Source: Nanobdellota archaeon | GTDB lineage: Archaea; Nanobdellota; Nanobdellia; Woesearchaeales; UBA583 | Direction of reading: 5' to 3' | Assembly: GCA_022565615.1 (NCBI GenBank) | Contig: JAIUMM010000006.1 | Coordinates: 1-57,971, forward strand | Length of the DNA stretch: 57,971 nucleotides | In this document: positions 10,370 to 19,953 of the stretch, piece after piece | Layout of the letters: every line of letters begins with the position of its first letter | Numbering within the stretch: the first letter of the stretch is position 1 | Notes under the pieces: model-generated | Told to the model about the DNA's origin: nothing | The model's input: the letters and a program-made list of their open reading frames with translations, nothing else | Database searches by the model: none | Translations under genes and position numbers: made by a program

Positions 10370-11029
10370 TTATTTATTAAAAGTAATGTATTTATCAAAA
10401 TATACTCTATCATCCTCTTTTAATTCTGTATAGAACCATTCAAGTTTAGCATGTTTTCTAATATAAATAAAATTAAATATGGGAGAATTTAGCAAATTTG
10501 AATAATTTTCTTGAAATAATGTGAACATAGTTCTTCTATCAAGAAGAGGACTCTCTTCTTCTTTTATATTTTGATAACAAAAAATTAATTGTTTTTCTAA
10601 CTCTTCTAATTTATTCTTATATTTATCAGCTGTAGTGTTACCCCCCAGTTCTTCATTTCTTCCATTTTGCCCAATTATTATACACATTGTATTAATTAAA
10701 GCAATTATTATTTTCAATGATTCTAAATATTCTTCTTGCTTAATGAGCGTTTTTAAATATGAAATTTTAGGATGTAAGTACATTTTGTTGAAAAATGTAA
10801 TATTATACATGTATTCTTTATTTCCAATACTCTTTCTTGCTTTTTTCATTTCTTTTTGTGCTTCTACAATATAGTCTTGAATAAATTTATGTTGAATTGA
10901 AATATCAAATTTTTTAATAAATTCTTTTAAAAGTGGTTCATTTTTTTTGAGTTGAGATGATAAAAATCGAACTAGTTTGTCTTGTGGAATTTGTTTGAGT
11001 TCTTTTGCAATATTTATTTTTTCATACAT
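10370..11029 (-). CDS. hypothetical protein
   Basis: 219-aa ORF, helical and charged, no family recognised. Confidence 0.5.
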   Translation of the reverse strand: MYEKINIAKELKQIPQDKLVRFLSSQLKKNEPLLKEFIKKFDISIQHKFIQDYIVEAQKEMKKARKSIGNKEYMYNITFFNKMYLHPKISYLKTLIKQEEYLESLKIIIALINTMCIIIGQNGRNEELGGNTTADKYKNKLEELEKQLIFCYQNIKEEESPLLDRRTMFTLFQENYSNLLNSPIFNFIYIRKHAKLEWFYTELKEDDRVYFDKYITFNK

Positions 11030-11055
11030 TTTTATATCTTATTCTATAAATAATT

Positions 11056-11229
11056 TTAAGAGAAAATACTTAGAACAGGTCCTGCTAAGGAATTAACTCC
11101 CATTCCAAATAAAATAATAGCAATAATTACAATAATAATTAATACTAAAGTTTGAATGGTAAAATCTGCTCTTTTTTGAATAAATATTAATTTTGAAGTA
11201 TTAAGAGGTAATCTAAATAATGGTTTCAT
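11056..11229 (-). CDS. small single-TM, pilin-like hypothetical protein
   Basis: Hydrophobic segment after QKRADFTIQTLVLIIIVIIAIILFGMG; internal Met start (MKPLFRLP) preferred over the ORF start at 11271. Confidence 0.4.
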   Translation of the reverse strand: MKPLFRLPLNTSKLIFIQKRADFTIQTLVLIIIVIIAIILFGMGVNSLAGPVLSIFS

Positions 11230-11332
11230 ATTATTTATTGTAGTTAATTTTTTATAAATATGTCTACTCAATATGTATATGTTTTAGATTAGACAAATAT
11301 ATTTAAATACGTCCTCATCTAAATTAAATTAG

Positions 11333-12088
11333 ATGAAAGATAAGATAATTGTAAGGGGTGCAAGAGAGCATAATCTTAAAAATATTGATGTTGAAATTCC
11401 TAAATTCTCTTTTACAGTAATTACAGGACTTAGTGGTTCAGGAAAATCTACACTTGCTTTTGATACTATTTATAATGAGGGAAATCGTAGATATGTTGAG
11501 AGTTTATCTTCATATGCAAGACAATTTTTAGGAAATTCTAATAAACCTGATGTTGATAGTATTGAAGGTTTGAGTCCTGCTATATCAATTGAACAAAAAA
11601 CAACTTCAAAAAATCCAAGATCAACTGTTGGAACTGTAACTGAAATTTATGATTATCTGCGTTTATTATATGCAAGAGTTGGAAAACAATATTGTCCAAA
11701 ATGTGGGGAAGAAATTTCTCCTCAATCTCCTCAAAGTATAGTTACTACAATTTTAGGAATGTATAATGAGAAGAAAATTATGATTCTAGCTCCTATGATT
11801 GTAGGACAAAAAGGAACGTATGAAAAAGTATTTGAAGATTGTAAAAAAGAAGGGTTTTCAAGAATTAGAGTAGATGGAGAAATATATCACACAGATACTG
11901 TAAAAGATGAGGTCACACTTGAGAGATATGAGAAACACTGGATAGAGTATGTAATTGATAGAATTACGGTAAATCAAGATAATAGACAACGATTGACAGA
12001 GGCAGTAGAGCAGGCTCTACATTTTTCAAAAGGTAATGTGAAGATATTAGATGTAGAAAAAGAGAAGGAAGTTTTAAAAACATTATAA
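11333..12088 (+). CDS. uvrA: UvrA N-terminal portion only (first Walker A + UvrB-binding domain); truncated relative to full-length UvrA
   Basis: [102 protein letters not shown]; ends KEVLKTL-stop at 251 aa. No downstream UvrA sequence in any frame before the next gene. Confidence 0.85.
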   Translation: MKDKIIVRGAREHNLKNIDVEIPKFSFTVITGLSGSGKSTLAFDTIYNEGNRRYVESLSSYARQFLGNSNKPDVDSIEGLSPAISIEQKTTSKNPRSTVGTVTEIYDYLRLLYARVGKQYCPKCGEEISPQSPQSIVTTILGMYNEKKIMILAPMIVGQKGTYEKVFEDCKKEGFSRIRVDGEIYHTDTVKDEVTLERYEKHWIEYVIDRITVNQDNRQRLTEAVEQALHFSKGNVKILDVEKEKEVLKTL

Positions 12089-12117
12089 TTTTTATTTTAA
12101 GTTGAGTTATTATTTAT

Positions 12118-12912
12118 TTAGTTCCATTCTTCTTCTATTTTTTCTATTAAAATTTCAGTAAATTCTTCAGATTGCCAAAGAGTATTGTGTCCAAATCCTT
12201 CAATAAGTGTATATGTTGAGTTTTCTAAATTTAAAGTTTCATATAATTTTTTTGAAAATTTAGGATTGATAGTCCTATCCTTTTGTGCATGTATAATATG
12301 GAGTGTGTTTGTATATTTTTCTAAATATCTATAATTATTAAAGTTTTCAGTAAGTAGAAATGGAAATATAGGAACAAAAAAGAATTGTTGTTGAGCAATT
12401 TCTTGAAGAGATGAAATAGGATTTAATAGAATTACAGTTGACACATTTGAATTAATTGAACTATGAAAACTTGCAGGAGCACTCCCAATACTCATTCCAA
12501 CTACTATGATATTTGAATAATTTTGAAGTTCAATAAATTCATTAATATCTTCTACATTTTGTAAAATTTTCTCTTTAGAAGGTTTTACATCATCATTTGA
12601 AAAACCACTATATTCTAAGAAGAGAATTGATGTATTAAATTGTTCAAAAAAAGTTCTAAGTTGAGCTCTTTGACACGCAGAACCTGCATTACCTCTATAA
12701 TATATAATTATAGTTTCATTAGAATTATTTAAATAATACGCTCTTGCAGTATTGTGTTGAATTATTTGATAATCTAAAAATTCAGAACATTCTTCAAAAA
12801 TTTGAGGAGTTGGATGATACAACATATTTGCTTGATTAGTGTATAAAAATCCAATTAGGAGGAGATATACTACAAATAGAAAGATAAAAAATTGAATAAT
12901 TTGTTTATTCAT
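12118..12912 (-). CDS. alpha/beta hydrolase, N-terminally membrane anchored
   Basis: N-terminal TM, IIYYRGNAG oxyanion-type loop, VVGMSIGSAPA (GxSxG) nucleophile elbow, Asp (HAQKDRTINPK) and His (EGFGHNTLW) motifs. Confidence 0.8.
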   Translation of the reverse strand: MNKQIIQFFIFLFVVYLLLIGFLYTNQANMLYHPTPQIFEECSEFLDYQIIQHNTARAYYLNNSNETIIIYYRGNAGSACQRAQLRTFFEQFNTSILFLEYSGFSNDDVKPSKEKILQNVEDINEFIELQNYSNIIVVGMSIGSAPASFHSSINSNVSTVILLNPISSLQEIAQQQFFFVPIFPFLLTENFNNYRYLEKYTNTLHIIHAQKDRTINPKFSKKLYETLNLENSTYTLIEGFGHNTLWQSEEFTEILIEKIEEEWN

Positions 12913-12975
12913 ATTAACTATAATCTAGAAATGTAATTAAGTTTTTTTAATTAAAAATTAAAATGAATTTAAATT

Positions 12976-13389
12976 TTACTCCTCTTTTGCTTCTTCAGCA
13001 GGGGCAGGTGCAAAAGCAGCTTCAATTGCTTGTTCTCCTTTTACAACTTTTACATTTACTTGGTGAATTTTATTATGAACTGTATTTCCACAAACCATTT
13101 TTTTAACTCTTAAACCACCAAATCGTTTTCCTCTTAATTTTCCACTAAATCCAACTCCTTTAGTTAAGAGTACTTTTTTTCTATTTTGTCCGTGAACATC
13201 TTTTCTCATAGGAAATCCATCGATATCTGAACCTCCTCTTAATTCTAATTCAACTCCGGAAATCCCAATTAATTCTCCATTAATAGTTTCCCCGAGTGCT
13301 TTACCATACAAAGCCTCAGCTTCTTGTGTGGATAGTTCCTTTTGGTAACATTTCCCACTTTTTGTTCCAATAACTAGTTTCATAGCCAT
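12976..13389 (-). CDS. rps6e: 30S ribosomal protein S6e
   Basis: KLVIGTKSGKCYQKEL, GETINGELIGISGVELELRGGSDIDGFPMRKDVHGQ, RKRVL-like lysine/arginine segment. Confidence 0.93.
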   Translation of the reverse strand: MAMKLVIGTKSGKCYQKELSTQEAEALYGKALGETINGELIGISGVELELRGGSDIDGFPMRKDVHGQNRKKVLLTKGVGFSGKLRGKRFGGLRVKKMVCGNTVHNKIHQVNVKVVKGEQAIEAAFAPAPAEEAKEE

Positions 13390-13509
13390 TTTTTATTCAT
13401 TATGTTAAATTAGACAGTTTTAAATTGCCTATATAGAATAATTAGAAAGTATTTATAAATTATAAGGTTTAAATTCTTATATTTTACTTATTAAATTAAA
13501 TTTAAATAA

Positions 13510-13800
13510 TTAAGAATAAACAATTATTCCAATAATTACAAGTCCATACATTAAACACCATAGTCCAAACATAGTTTGTAATTTTTTATCTTCATGAATA
13601 ATGGCATATAAGAAAAGAGGAATTTGCATAAGTAAAAATAATATCCATGTGGTAATGGAGACTCCCGCAACTTCATTGAGAATCCAGATATTATAAATTT
13701 GAGGAAGAGCACTAAGAGGAAATATAAATGAAATAATACTTACAATTTTTTCAAGAAAAAGATTTCTTTTTTCTTTATCAGTAATGATTAACATATGCAT
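13510..13800 (-). CDS. PQ-loop / SemiSWEET-like membrane protein
   Basis: 96 aa, three predicted TMs, PLSALPQIYNIW (PQ motif) followed by VAGVSITTWILFLLMQIPLFLYAI. Confidence 0.6.
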   Translation of the reverse strand: MHMLIITDKEKRNLFLEKIVSIISFIFPLSALPQIYNIWILNEVAGVSITTWILFLLMQIPLFLYAIIHEDKKLQTMFGLWCLMYGLVIIGIIVYS

Positions 13801-13879
13801 AATTAATTATTGTTTTGTACTTTTATATGATTTTGTATTCCATAATTATTTAAAAGAATTTTATTTACTATATGTAGAA

Positions 13880-15160
13880 ATGGCTCTTGATGATGCAATT
13901 ATTAAATATACTGTGTGGGCACTATATTTTATTAGTCTGTATTTATTAATATATTGGCTTTTTGTAATGTTTGAATATAATTCTCCAACTCCTAAGCGTT
14001 CTATTATTAATAAAGAAGAAGGAGTTACAATAATTTTACCGATGTGGAATGAAGAAGAAAATATAGGTCCAACATTAGATTCATTATTTAATTCAGTATA
14101 CCCAAAAGATAAATTGCACGTTATTGTAGTTGATGATGGTTCAACAGATAATTCTTATAATGTTGCAAAAGAGTATCAAAAAAAATATACTTTTAAACTT
14201 ATTAAACAAAAAAATGGAGGGAAGTATACAGCACTAAATAAAGGTTTAGAATCTGTAAAAACTCCTTATTTTGCATGTTTAGATGTAGATGGATATGTTG
14301 ATAAATATGCAATTAGAAATATTCAAAAAGAGTTCACAAATGAAAATATTGCTGCAGTGATGCCAATTATGAAAGTAGCTGAACAAAAAAATATGCTTCA
14401 AAAAGTTCAATCCTTAGAATATATTTTAAATGTATTTTTAAAATTTTTTATTAGTAAAATTAATTGTGTTCATGTGACTCCTGGTCCTTTAAGTACATAT
14501 AGGACTGACGTTGTGAAAAAATTAGGCGGATTTATTAAAGGATATAATGTAGAAGATTTGGAGATGGCTCTACGACTCCAATCTCAACATTACGAAATTA
14601 AACAATCAAGTGATGCTATAATTTATACAAAATGTCCTGCAACATTAAAAGGATTTATTGCTCAGCGTTTAAGGTGGTATTTGGGTTCAATGAGAAATGT
14701 ATTAATTACATATAGATTTATGATTTTTAATAGAAAATATGGAGAGTTTGGAATATTTTATATTCCATTTGTTGCTTTAAATGGACTCTTAGGATTTATT
14801 GGAGTAGCTTTAGTTTCATATTTAGTAATTAGAAGTATTTATAGAACCTTAAAATATTGGTATTTAACAAACTTTGATTTTGCAACATATATTAGTTCTT
14901 TAACACTGAATTTTGATATACTTGCATTTAATTTTCAAATGATTGTAACTGGATTTATTCTATATTTAATTATATTTTTATATGTTTATTTAGGATATAT
15001 CAATGCAAAAGAGAGATTAAATATCAAAGGCACCATTTCTAAAACATTTTTATTTTTGTACTTTTTTTTTGTACTTAAATTCATTTTAGCATATATTTGG
15101 TTTAAAGTATTTTATAGACTTATTAAAGGAGATACGAATGTTTGGATTAAGTCCAAATAA
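13880..15160 (+). CDS. family 2 processive-type glycosyltransferase, membrane-bound
   Basis: VTIILPMWNEEENIGPTLDSL, VIVVDDGSTD, CLDVDGYVD, GYNVEDLEMALRLQ, QRLRWYLG; C-terminal TM helices. ORF start at 13784 overlaps the divergent gene; ATG 13880 preferred. Confidence 0.88.
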   Translation: MALDDAIIKYTVWALYFISLYLLIYWLFVMFEYNSPTPKRSIINKEEGVTIILPMWNEEENIGPTLDSLFNSVYPKDKLHVIVVDDGSTDNSYNVAKEYQKKYTFKLIKQKNGGKYTALNKGLESVKTPYFACLDVDGYVDKYAIRNIQKEFTNENIAAVMPIMKVAEQKNMLQKVQSLEYILNVFLKFFISKINCVHVTPGPLSTYRTDVVKKLGGFIKGYNVEDLEMALRLQSQHYEIKQSSDAIIYTKCPATLKGFIAQRLRWYLGSMRNVLITYRFMIFNRKYGEFGIFYIPFVALNGLLGFIGVALVSYLVIRSIYRTLKYWYLTNFDFATYISSLTLNFDILAFNFQMIVTGFILYLIIFLYVYLGYINAKERLNIKGTISKTFLFLYFFFVLKFILAYIWFKVFYRLIKGDTNVWIKSK

Positions 15161-15261
15161 ATCATTTTAGTTTATAATTACTTATTTAAATATTACTAAA
15201 TATAAGTATATAATTTAAAGATAAAGATTTATAAAATTAAAACAATTTAGTATAATAAGAA

Positions 15262-15951
15262 ATGCACAGAGAGATTCACAAATCAAGGCATATTACTGTA
15301 TTAATTATTGCAACTATAATATTTTTACTTGGAATTTTAGTTGGTGCACAAGTAGAACAATTTCGTCTAGAGAAATTAGAAAGGGAATTTAGAGAACAAA
15401 GTAGAATTTCTGATGAAATGCAAGCAGAAATTGAATATATAAATTATTTATTAGATTCTCAAAGAAATAATGGTTATTCTTGTCAATTACTAGTAAATTC
15501 TTACCTTGATAGTATTAAGCGTTTAGATGACATTGTATTTTCTCTTGAAAGATATGAATCTAGTGCAATTACAAGACTTGAAGATTATTCGTTAATAAAA
15601 GAAAATTATTTTAATCTTCAAACAAGATATTATATACTTGGAAATAGAGTTAATTCTTTATGTCCAAATTCTTTTGATACAATATTATATTTTTATACTA
15701 ATGAAAAAGATTGTCCAGAGTGTGAAGATCAAGGTTTATTTTTAGATCATATTAAAAGGAAACATCAAAATAATGTTATGATTTTTTCATTCGATATTCA
15801 AAGTTCAGTAACTATTGTTTCAATGCTTTCAAATAATAACCAAGTTAAATCATATGAAGTTCCTACATTAATAATAAATGGAGAGAATAGACTTGATTTT
15901 TCAAATGTTGAAATAATTGAACAATTTTTAGAAATCTCAATGGAAAATTAA
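15262..15951 (+). CDS. membrane-anchored coiled-coil protein with C-terminal thioredoxin-like CxxC segment
   Basis: N-terminal TM, coiled-coil stretch, then TILYFYTNEKDCPECEDQG..FSFDIQSS..VPTLIINGE (CPEC and cis-Pro-like VPTLIING). Confidence 0.55.
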   Translation: MHREIHKSRHITVLIIATIIFLLGILVGAQVEQFRLEKLEREFREQSRISDEMQAEIEYINYLLDSQRNNGYSCQLLVNSYLDSIKRLDDIVFSLERYESSAITRLEDYSLIKENYFNLQTRYYILGNRVNSLCPNSFDTILYFYTNEKDCPECEDQGLFLDHIKRKHQNNVMIFSFDIQSSVTIVSMLSNNNQVKSYEVPTLIINGENRLDFSNVEIIEQFLEISMEN

Positions 15952-16058
15952 TGGAAATTAATAGTTAATTACAATAAATTGTTTAGAAATAAATTAATTA
16001 TTATAAATGATTACTAATATTAAATAAATAGTTTTTTAAAGTAAATTTTATTAATGAA

Positions 16059-16203
16059 AATTGTAAGGTAAAGCAATAGCGAAAATCTAGAAATATATTG
16101 ATGTGTTATGTTTGTGGGCTTGCATGTATATTATTTACCTCTGTGAGTTCTCTTTGTCTAAATACTAAGTTGACATCTGAAGAGTTCTAGATACCTTACA
16201 ATT
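16059..16203. ncRNA. candidate structured RNA of unknown class
   Basis: AATTGTAAGGTA (16059-16070) is perfectly complementary to TACCTTACAATT (16192-16203), 12 bp; nested TCTAGAA (16086-16092) / TTCTAGA (16185-16191), 7 bp, with a 15-nt one-sided bulge AAGCAATAGCGAAAA. Interior folds by hand into two further arms. Less AT-biased than neighbouring spacers; no ORF. Confidence 0.55.
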
Positions 16204-16275
16204 CTTAAAAAATTAAAACGTATTTTCTATACAGTGATTGCATTAATTTAAATTATATGTATTTAAAAATAAATT

Positions 16276-19110
16276 ATGATTTATAGTCAATTATTTAGAT
16301 ATATTAGATTAATTTTAGTTATAATGTTAATTGGAAGTATATTGTCAACTGTTAATGCAACTTCATTTTATCAAGATAATGAAGGTAAATATTTAGTTTT
16401 TACTACAAATTCAAACCCTTTAATTTCATTAAATTTAGAGTCAAGATCCAATTCAGTGTTAGTTGTTGATGAAATTTTGATTAATAATGTTAAAAGAGAA
16501 TATTCAAATCTTCCAAGACAAATTCAACCTTTTACTTCAGTTAATTTGAATTTTGAAATTCCTTTAGTAGAAACTTTAAGTTCTACTCCAATTCAGATTA
16601 AAATTAATTCTCTAGACTCAACTTCTCAAGAACTTGAAATTGCAGGAGATCCAACTCAATTTCATTTAAAATATGTTGATTCACAACAATCTACTTTAAC
16701 TTCATATAGAGTTGAATCTAATGGAAATATTTCATTAAACCAACTTGAAAATTCTAATATTATAATTAGAGAGGGAGATTCAAGAGTTTTTTTAGACTTC
16801 CCACTCGAATTGATTGAATATGATGTGAGAATAAATTCAAATTTAGAAAAAGATATGTCAACTACTTCTAAAAAATTAGCAGAATTACCAAAAATTATTT
16901 CTTTAGATACTTCTTCTTTAACTAAAGGTAATTATCCTTTACAAATTACTTATAGGGATGTAACTAATCAAGTAAAGCAGTTAAATTTAAATTTACTTGT
17001 TTTAGAAGAACCATTAAAAATTACAAAAGTATATTCAAATCAAGATGAGATGTCATATAACTATTATTTTAATACTAAATTTAGTGACTCAGAAGTATAT
17101 TCGAATTCGAGAAATTTTGATTTAGTATTTGACACAAATCAAGAAGCAAGTTGCTATAAAGAAGAATTAGCAACATTTAATGATTTTGTGACTTCAACTC
17201 CTCTAACTAATCAAGTGACCACTCATAGAATTCCAATTTCTATTGAAAATGCACGAGAAAATGGAATTTGGATAATGTGTCAAAATTTAAATTCTTCTTT
17301 TGCAGAACTTGATAGAGTTTATTTGAGTGAAGCATTATTTAATAAAAGAGATTTATTCTCTGCAGTTTTTTTAGAAAATATTCAACCTATTAGAATAATT
17401 AGTGCTGAGCCAAATGGTTTATTAACTTCTGAACCAATTATAATAGATGCTAGAACTAGTTCAAGAGGAGTTTGTAAATATTCTGTTGAGAGTTTAGAAA
17501 TTTCTTCAGATTTAGATTCTACTGAAGAGCAAACAAGGCATAGAAAAACTAATGTTTTAGCATCTCAAAGAGGAGAATTTGAAATAAAAATTGATTGTTT
17601 TGATAGATTATATAATACTGATACAAAAACACTACAGATTAATATTGACTCAACTGAGCAAATTAGAATTGTAAGTTTTGTACCAAAATTGGTATTTACT
17701 GAACTTGCAAATATTGAAATTCAAATAACTGATACATCTGCAACTTGTAGAATTGAAGCACCTTCAATTAGAGAAGCTTCTTTTACTCCTGCAAGAGTGG
17801 AAGGAAGAACGTTATATTTTGAAGATGTTGGACCTTTTATAGAGGAAGGTAAAATTGATATGAGATTAATTTGTGTTAATCAAGAGTCTCGAGTTTCAAG
17901 AAATGAATTTTCTTTAACTTTTGATAAAACTCAACCAACAATTTCAGGTGTTAGGTTATTTAATTCAAAATTGGGTCCTACTACTTTTTTTTCAGACTCT
18001 TCTTTTATGAGAATAGAAGTTGATTCTACAATTCGAGATTTAGCTTATTATCTGGTTGAATTCACAAATTCTGATATTGTAATTAATTCTTCAAGTTCTA
18101 GAATTGATGTTACAGATGATTTTTCTCAGGATACAAGTTTAAAAATTAGGGGGTTTGATATATATGGGAGAAGTACTAACGAATTTGTTTCAAATTATCA
18201 ATTTGATACAACACCTCCTGCAATTAATATCAAAATGGGTTCTTCTTCAACTAAATTAATTATTGAGTGTGATGGAGGAGTTTCAGGATGTAATACAGTT
18301 CAATATGATTTATCTTCTACAAGAGATAATTGCCAACCAAGAACAAGTTATGAAAATTCATCAGAAATAGATGTTTTTGGGAAAATTTTTATCTGTGTTA
18401 AAGCAATTGATAATGCAGGAAATGAAGTAACTTTAATAGAAGAAATTAATGCAAGAGACAATTTCACACCACCTCCAAGAGAGGATGACCAAAATCCTCC
18501 TATAATTGATGATCAAACTCCTCCAAGAAATGATACGACACTTCCACCTATTGTAGATGATTCACAAGATGATGATCCATTTAGACCAATTGATCCTATT
18601 GCACCTGATGAGGAAGAATTCAATTGGATTTTACTCTCAGCATTTGCATTTGTATTACTTTTAGTTGGAGCAGGAGGATATTATGCATATAATAGAGGAT
18701 ATTTAGATAATCAATTAATCGCTATGGGAGTTAAGAAAAAGAGAACTAATTCATCAAGCGATCCTTACAAAGGAGTTGTTCCTTACTCTCAAATTCCTCG
18801 AAAAGATTTAAATAAAGGTTCAACAGCATCAGCTATTGCATCTCAAGGAGTTTCAAATACTGGTAAAACTCCAAATAAATATGATTCACATTTAAGTAAA
18901 TTAAATGAGTTTATTGATTCAACTTTAAAGAAAGATTCAAATATGTTTGATGAATTTAAAAAAGATAATACTAAAGGAAAAACTGATAACTTTAAAGATA
19001 CACTTCTTAAAAATAGAAAAAGTGTAAAAGATGAAAAAGAAAGCTTTGAAGATTTTTATAAGTCAAGTAAAGAAAAGGAAAAGAATGAATCTAATAAAGC
19101 AAAAAAATAA
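16276..19110 (+). CDS. large membrane-anchored extracellular protein, Ig-like/beta-rich, with cytosolic tail
   Basis: Signal peptide, long beta-rich ectodomain, acidic Pro-rich linker (DDQNPPIIDDQTPPRND), TM WILLSAFAFVLLLVGAGGYYAY, then charged Lys-rich tail. Confidence 0.6.
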   Translation: MIYSQLFRYIRLILVIMLIGSILSTVNATSFYQDNEGKYLVFTTNSNPLISLNLESRSNSVLVVDEILINNVKREYSNLPRQIQPFTSVNLNFEIPLVETLSSTPIQIKINSLDSTSQELEIAGDPTQFHLKYVDSQQSTLTSYRVESNGNISLNQLENSNIIIREGDSRVFLDFPLELIEYDVRINSNLEKDMSTTSKKLAELPKIISLDTSSLTKGNYPLQITYRDVTNQVKQLNLNLLVLEEPLKITKVYSNQDEMSYNYYFNTKFSDSEVYSNSRNFDLVFDTNQEASCYKEELATFNDFVTSTPLTNQVTTHRIPISIENARENGIWIMCQNLNSSFAELDRVYLSEALFNKRDLFSAVFLENIQPIRIISAEPNGLLTSEPIIIDARTSSRGVCKYSVESLEISSDLDSTEEQTRHRKTNVLASQRGEFEIKIDCFDRLYNTDTKTLQINIDSTEQIRIVSFVPKLVFTELANIEIQITDTSATCRIEAPSIREASFTPARVEGRTLYFEDVGPFIEEGKIDMRLICVNQESRVSRNEFSLTFDKTQPTISGVRLFNSKLGPTTFFSDSSFMRIEVDSTIRDLAYYLVEFTNSDIVINSSSSRIDVTDDFSQDTSLKIRGFDIYGRSTNEFVSNYQFDTTPPAINIKMGSSSTKLIIECDGGVSGCNTVQYDLSSTRDNCQPRTSYENSSEIDVFGKIFICVKAIDNAGNEVTLIEEINARDNFTPPPREDDQNPPIIDDQTPPRNDTTLPPIVDDSQDDDPFRPIDPIAPDEEEFNWILLSAFAFVLLLVGAGGYYAYNRGYLDNQLIAMGVKKKRTNSSSDPYKGVVPYSQIPRKDLNKGSTASAIASQGVSNTGKTPNKYDSHLSKLNEFIDSTLKKDSNMFDEFKKDNTKGKTDNFKDTLLKNRKSVKDEKESFEDFYKSSKEKEKNESNKAKK

Positions 19111-19174
19111 TTAATTAAAATATTAATTTAAGATTACAAACATATAAAAATACTTATTTTTTATTATTATATAG

Positions 19175-19906
19175 ATGAGTAAAAAAAAGAATTCTAAAAC
19201 TTCAAATTCAAAAGAAGTTTTAACATTTGATTCGATTAGAGATGTTAAATCATTTTTTAGATATGTTTTTAAAGGAGAAGATATAATGTCCCATATATTA
19301 TTTTTCACAATATTATTCGTTTTTTTTAAATTAATATTGTTACCAATGATAGGATTTTTACTTCAAACTTCATATCCACTAACTGCAATAGTTTCTGAGT
19401 CTATGGAACAGAAAATAAGTAATGATTTTGTTTGTGGAAATAGTATTAATGAGAATAATAAAGATTTATATTATTGGGATTTTTGTGGAAATTTTTATGA
19501 GAATAATTTAAATATTACACAAGAAGAATTTGAAGAATTTAGTTTTTCTAAAGGACTCTATAGAGGTGATGTTATAATTGTCTATGGGAGGAGTCCAGAA
19601 AATATCAAAATTGGAGATGTAATTTTATTTAAAGGTCAAGATAAAGTTCAATTACCTGATGGAACTCAAGAATCTTTATTTTATTTAAATTACGGACCAA
19701 TAATTCATAGAGTAGTTGAAATTAATATTGAAGAAAATAATTATTACTTTACAACAAAAGGAGATAACAATCCTCTTATTATGGATAAAGAAATTAAAAT
19801 CCCTCAAGAAGATGTAATTGGTGTGGCTCAAATTAGAATTCCTTATTTAGGACTTATAAATTATTATTTTTATAGATTTATTGTAGCTCCAATTAGAGGA
19901 AATTAA
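19175..19906 (+). CDS. signal peptidase I (S26B, archaeal/ER type)
   Basis: SESMEQK (catalytic Ser), RGDVIIVYG, GDVILFKGQ, YGPIIHRVVEI (catalytic His of the ER/archaeal type), TTKGDNN. Confidence 0.85.
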   Translation: MSKKKNSKTSNSKEVLTFDSIRDVKSFFRYVFKGEDIMSHILFFTILFVFFKLILLPMIGFLLQTSYPLTAIVSESMEQKISNDFVCGNSINENNKDLYYWDFCGNFYENNLNITQEEFEEFSFSKGLYRGDVIIVYGRSPENIKIGDVILFKGQDKVQLPDGTQESLFYLNYGPIIHRVVEINIEENNYYFTTKGDNNPLIMDKEIKIPQEDVIGVAQIRIPYLGLINYYFYRFIVAPIRGN

Positions 19907-19953
19907 ATAAATAAAGATATATTATTATATTTAAGATATATTATTCAAAATTT

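Noticed and set aside
16059-16203. SRP RNA or RNase P RNA identity for the structured spacer RNA
   Set aside because: No SRP helix-8 GNAR/symmetric-loop motif and no RNase P CR-I/CR-V sequences seen; too short for typical archaeal versions. Not excluded without an Rfam scan.
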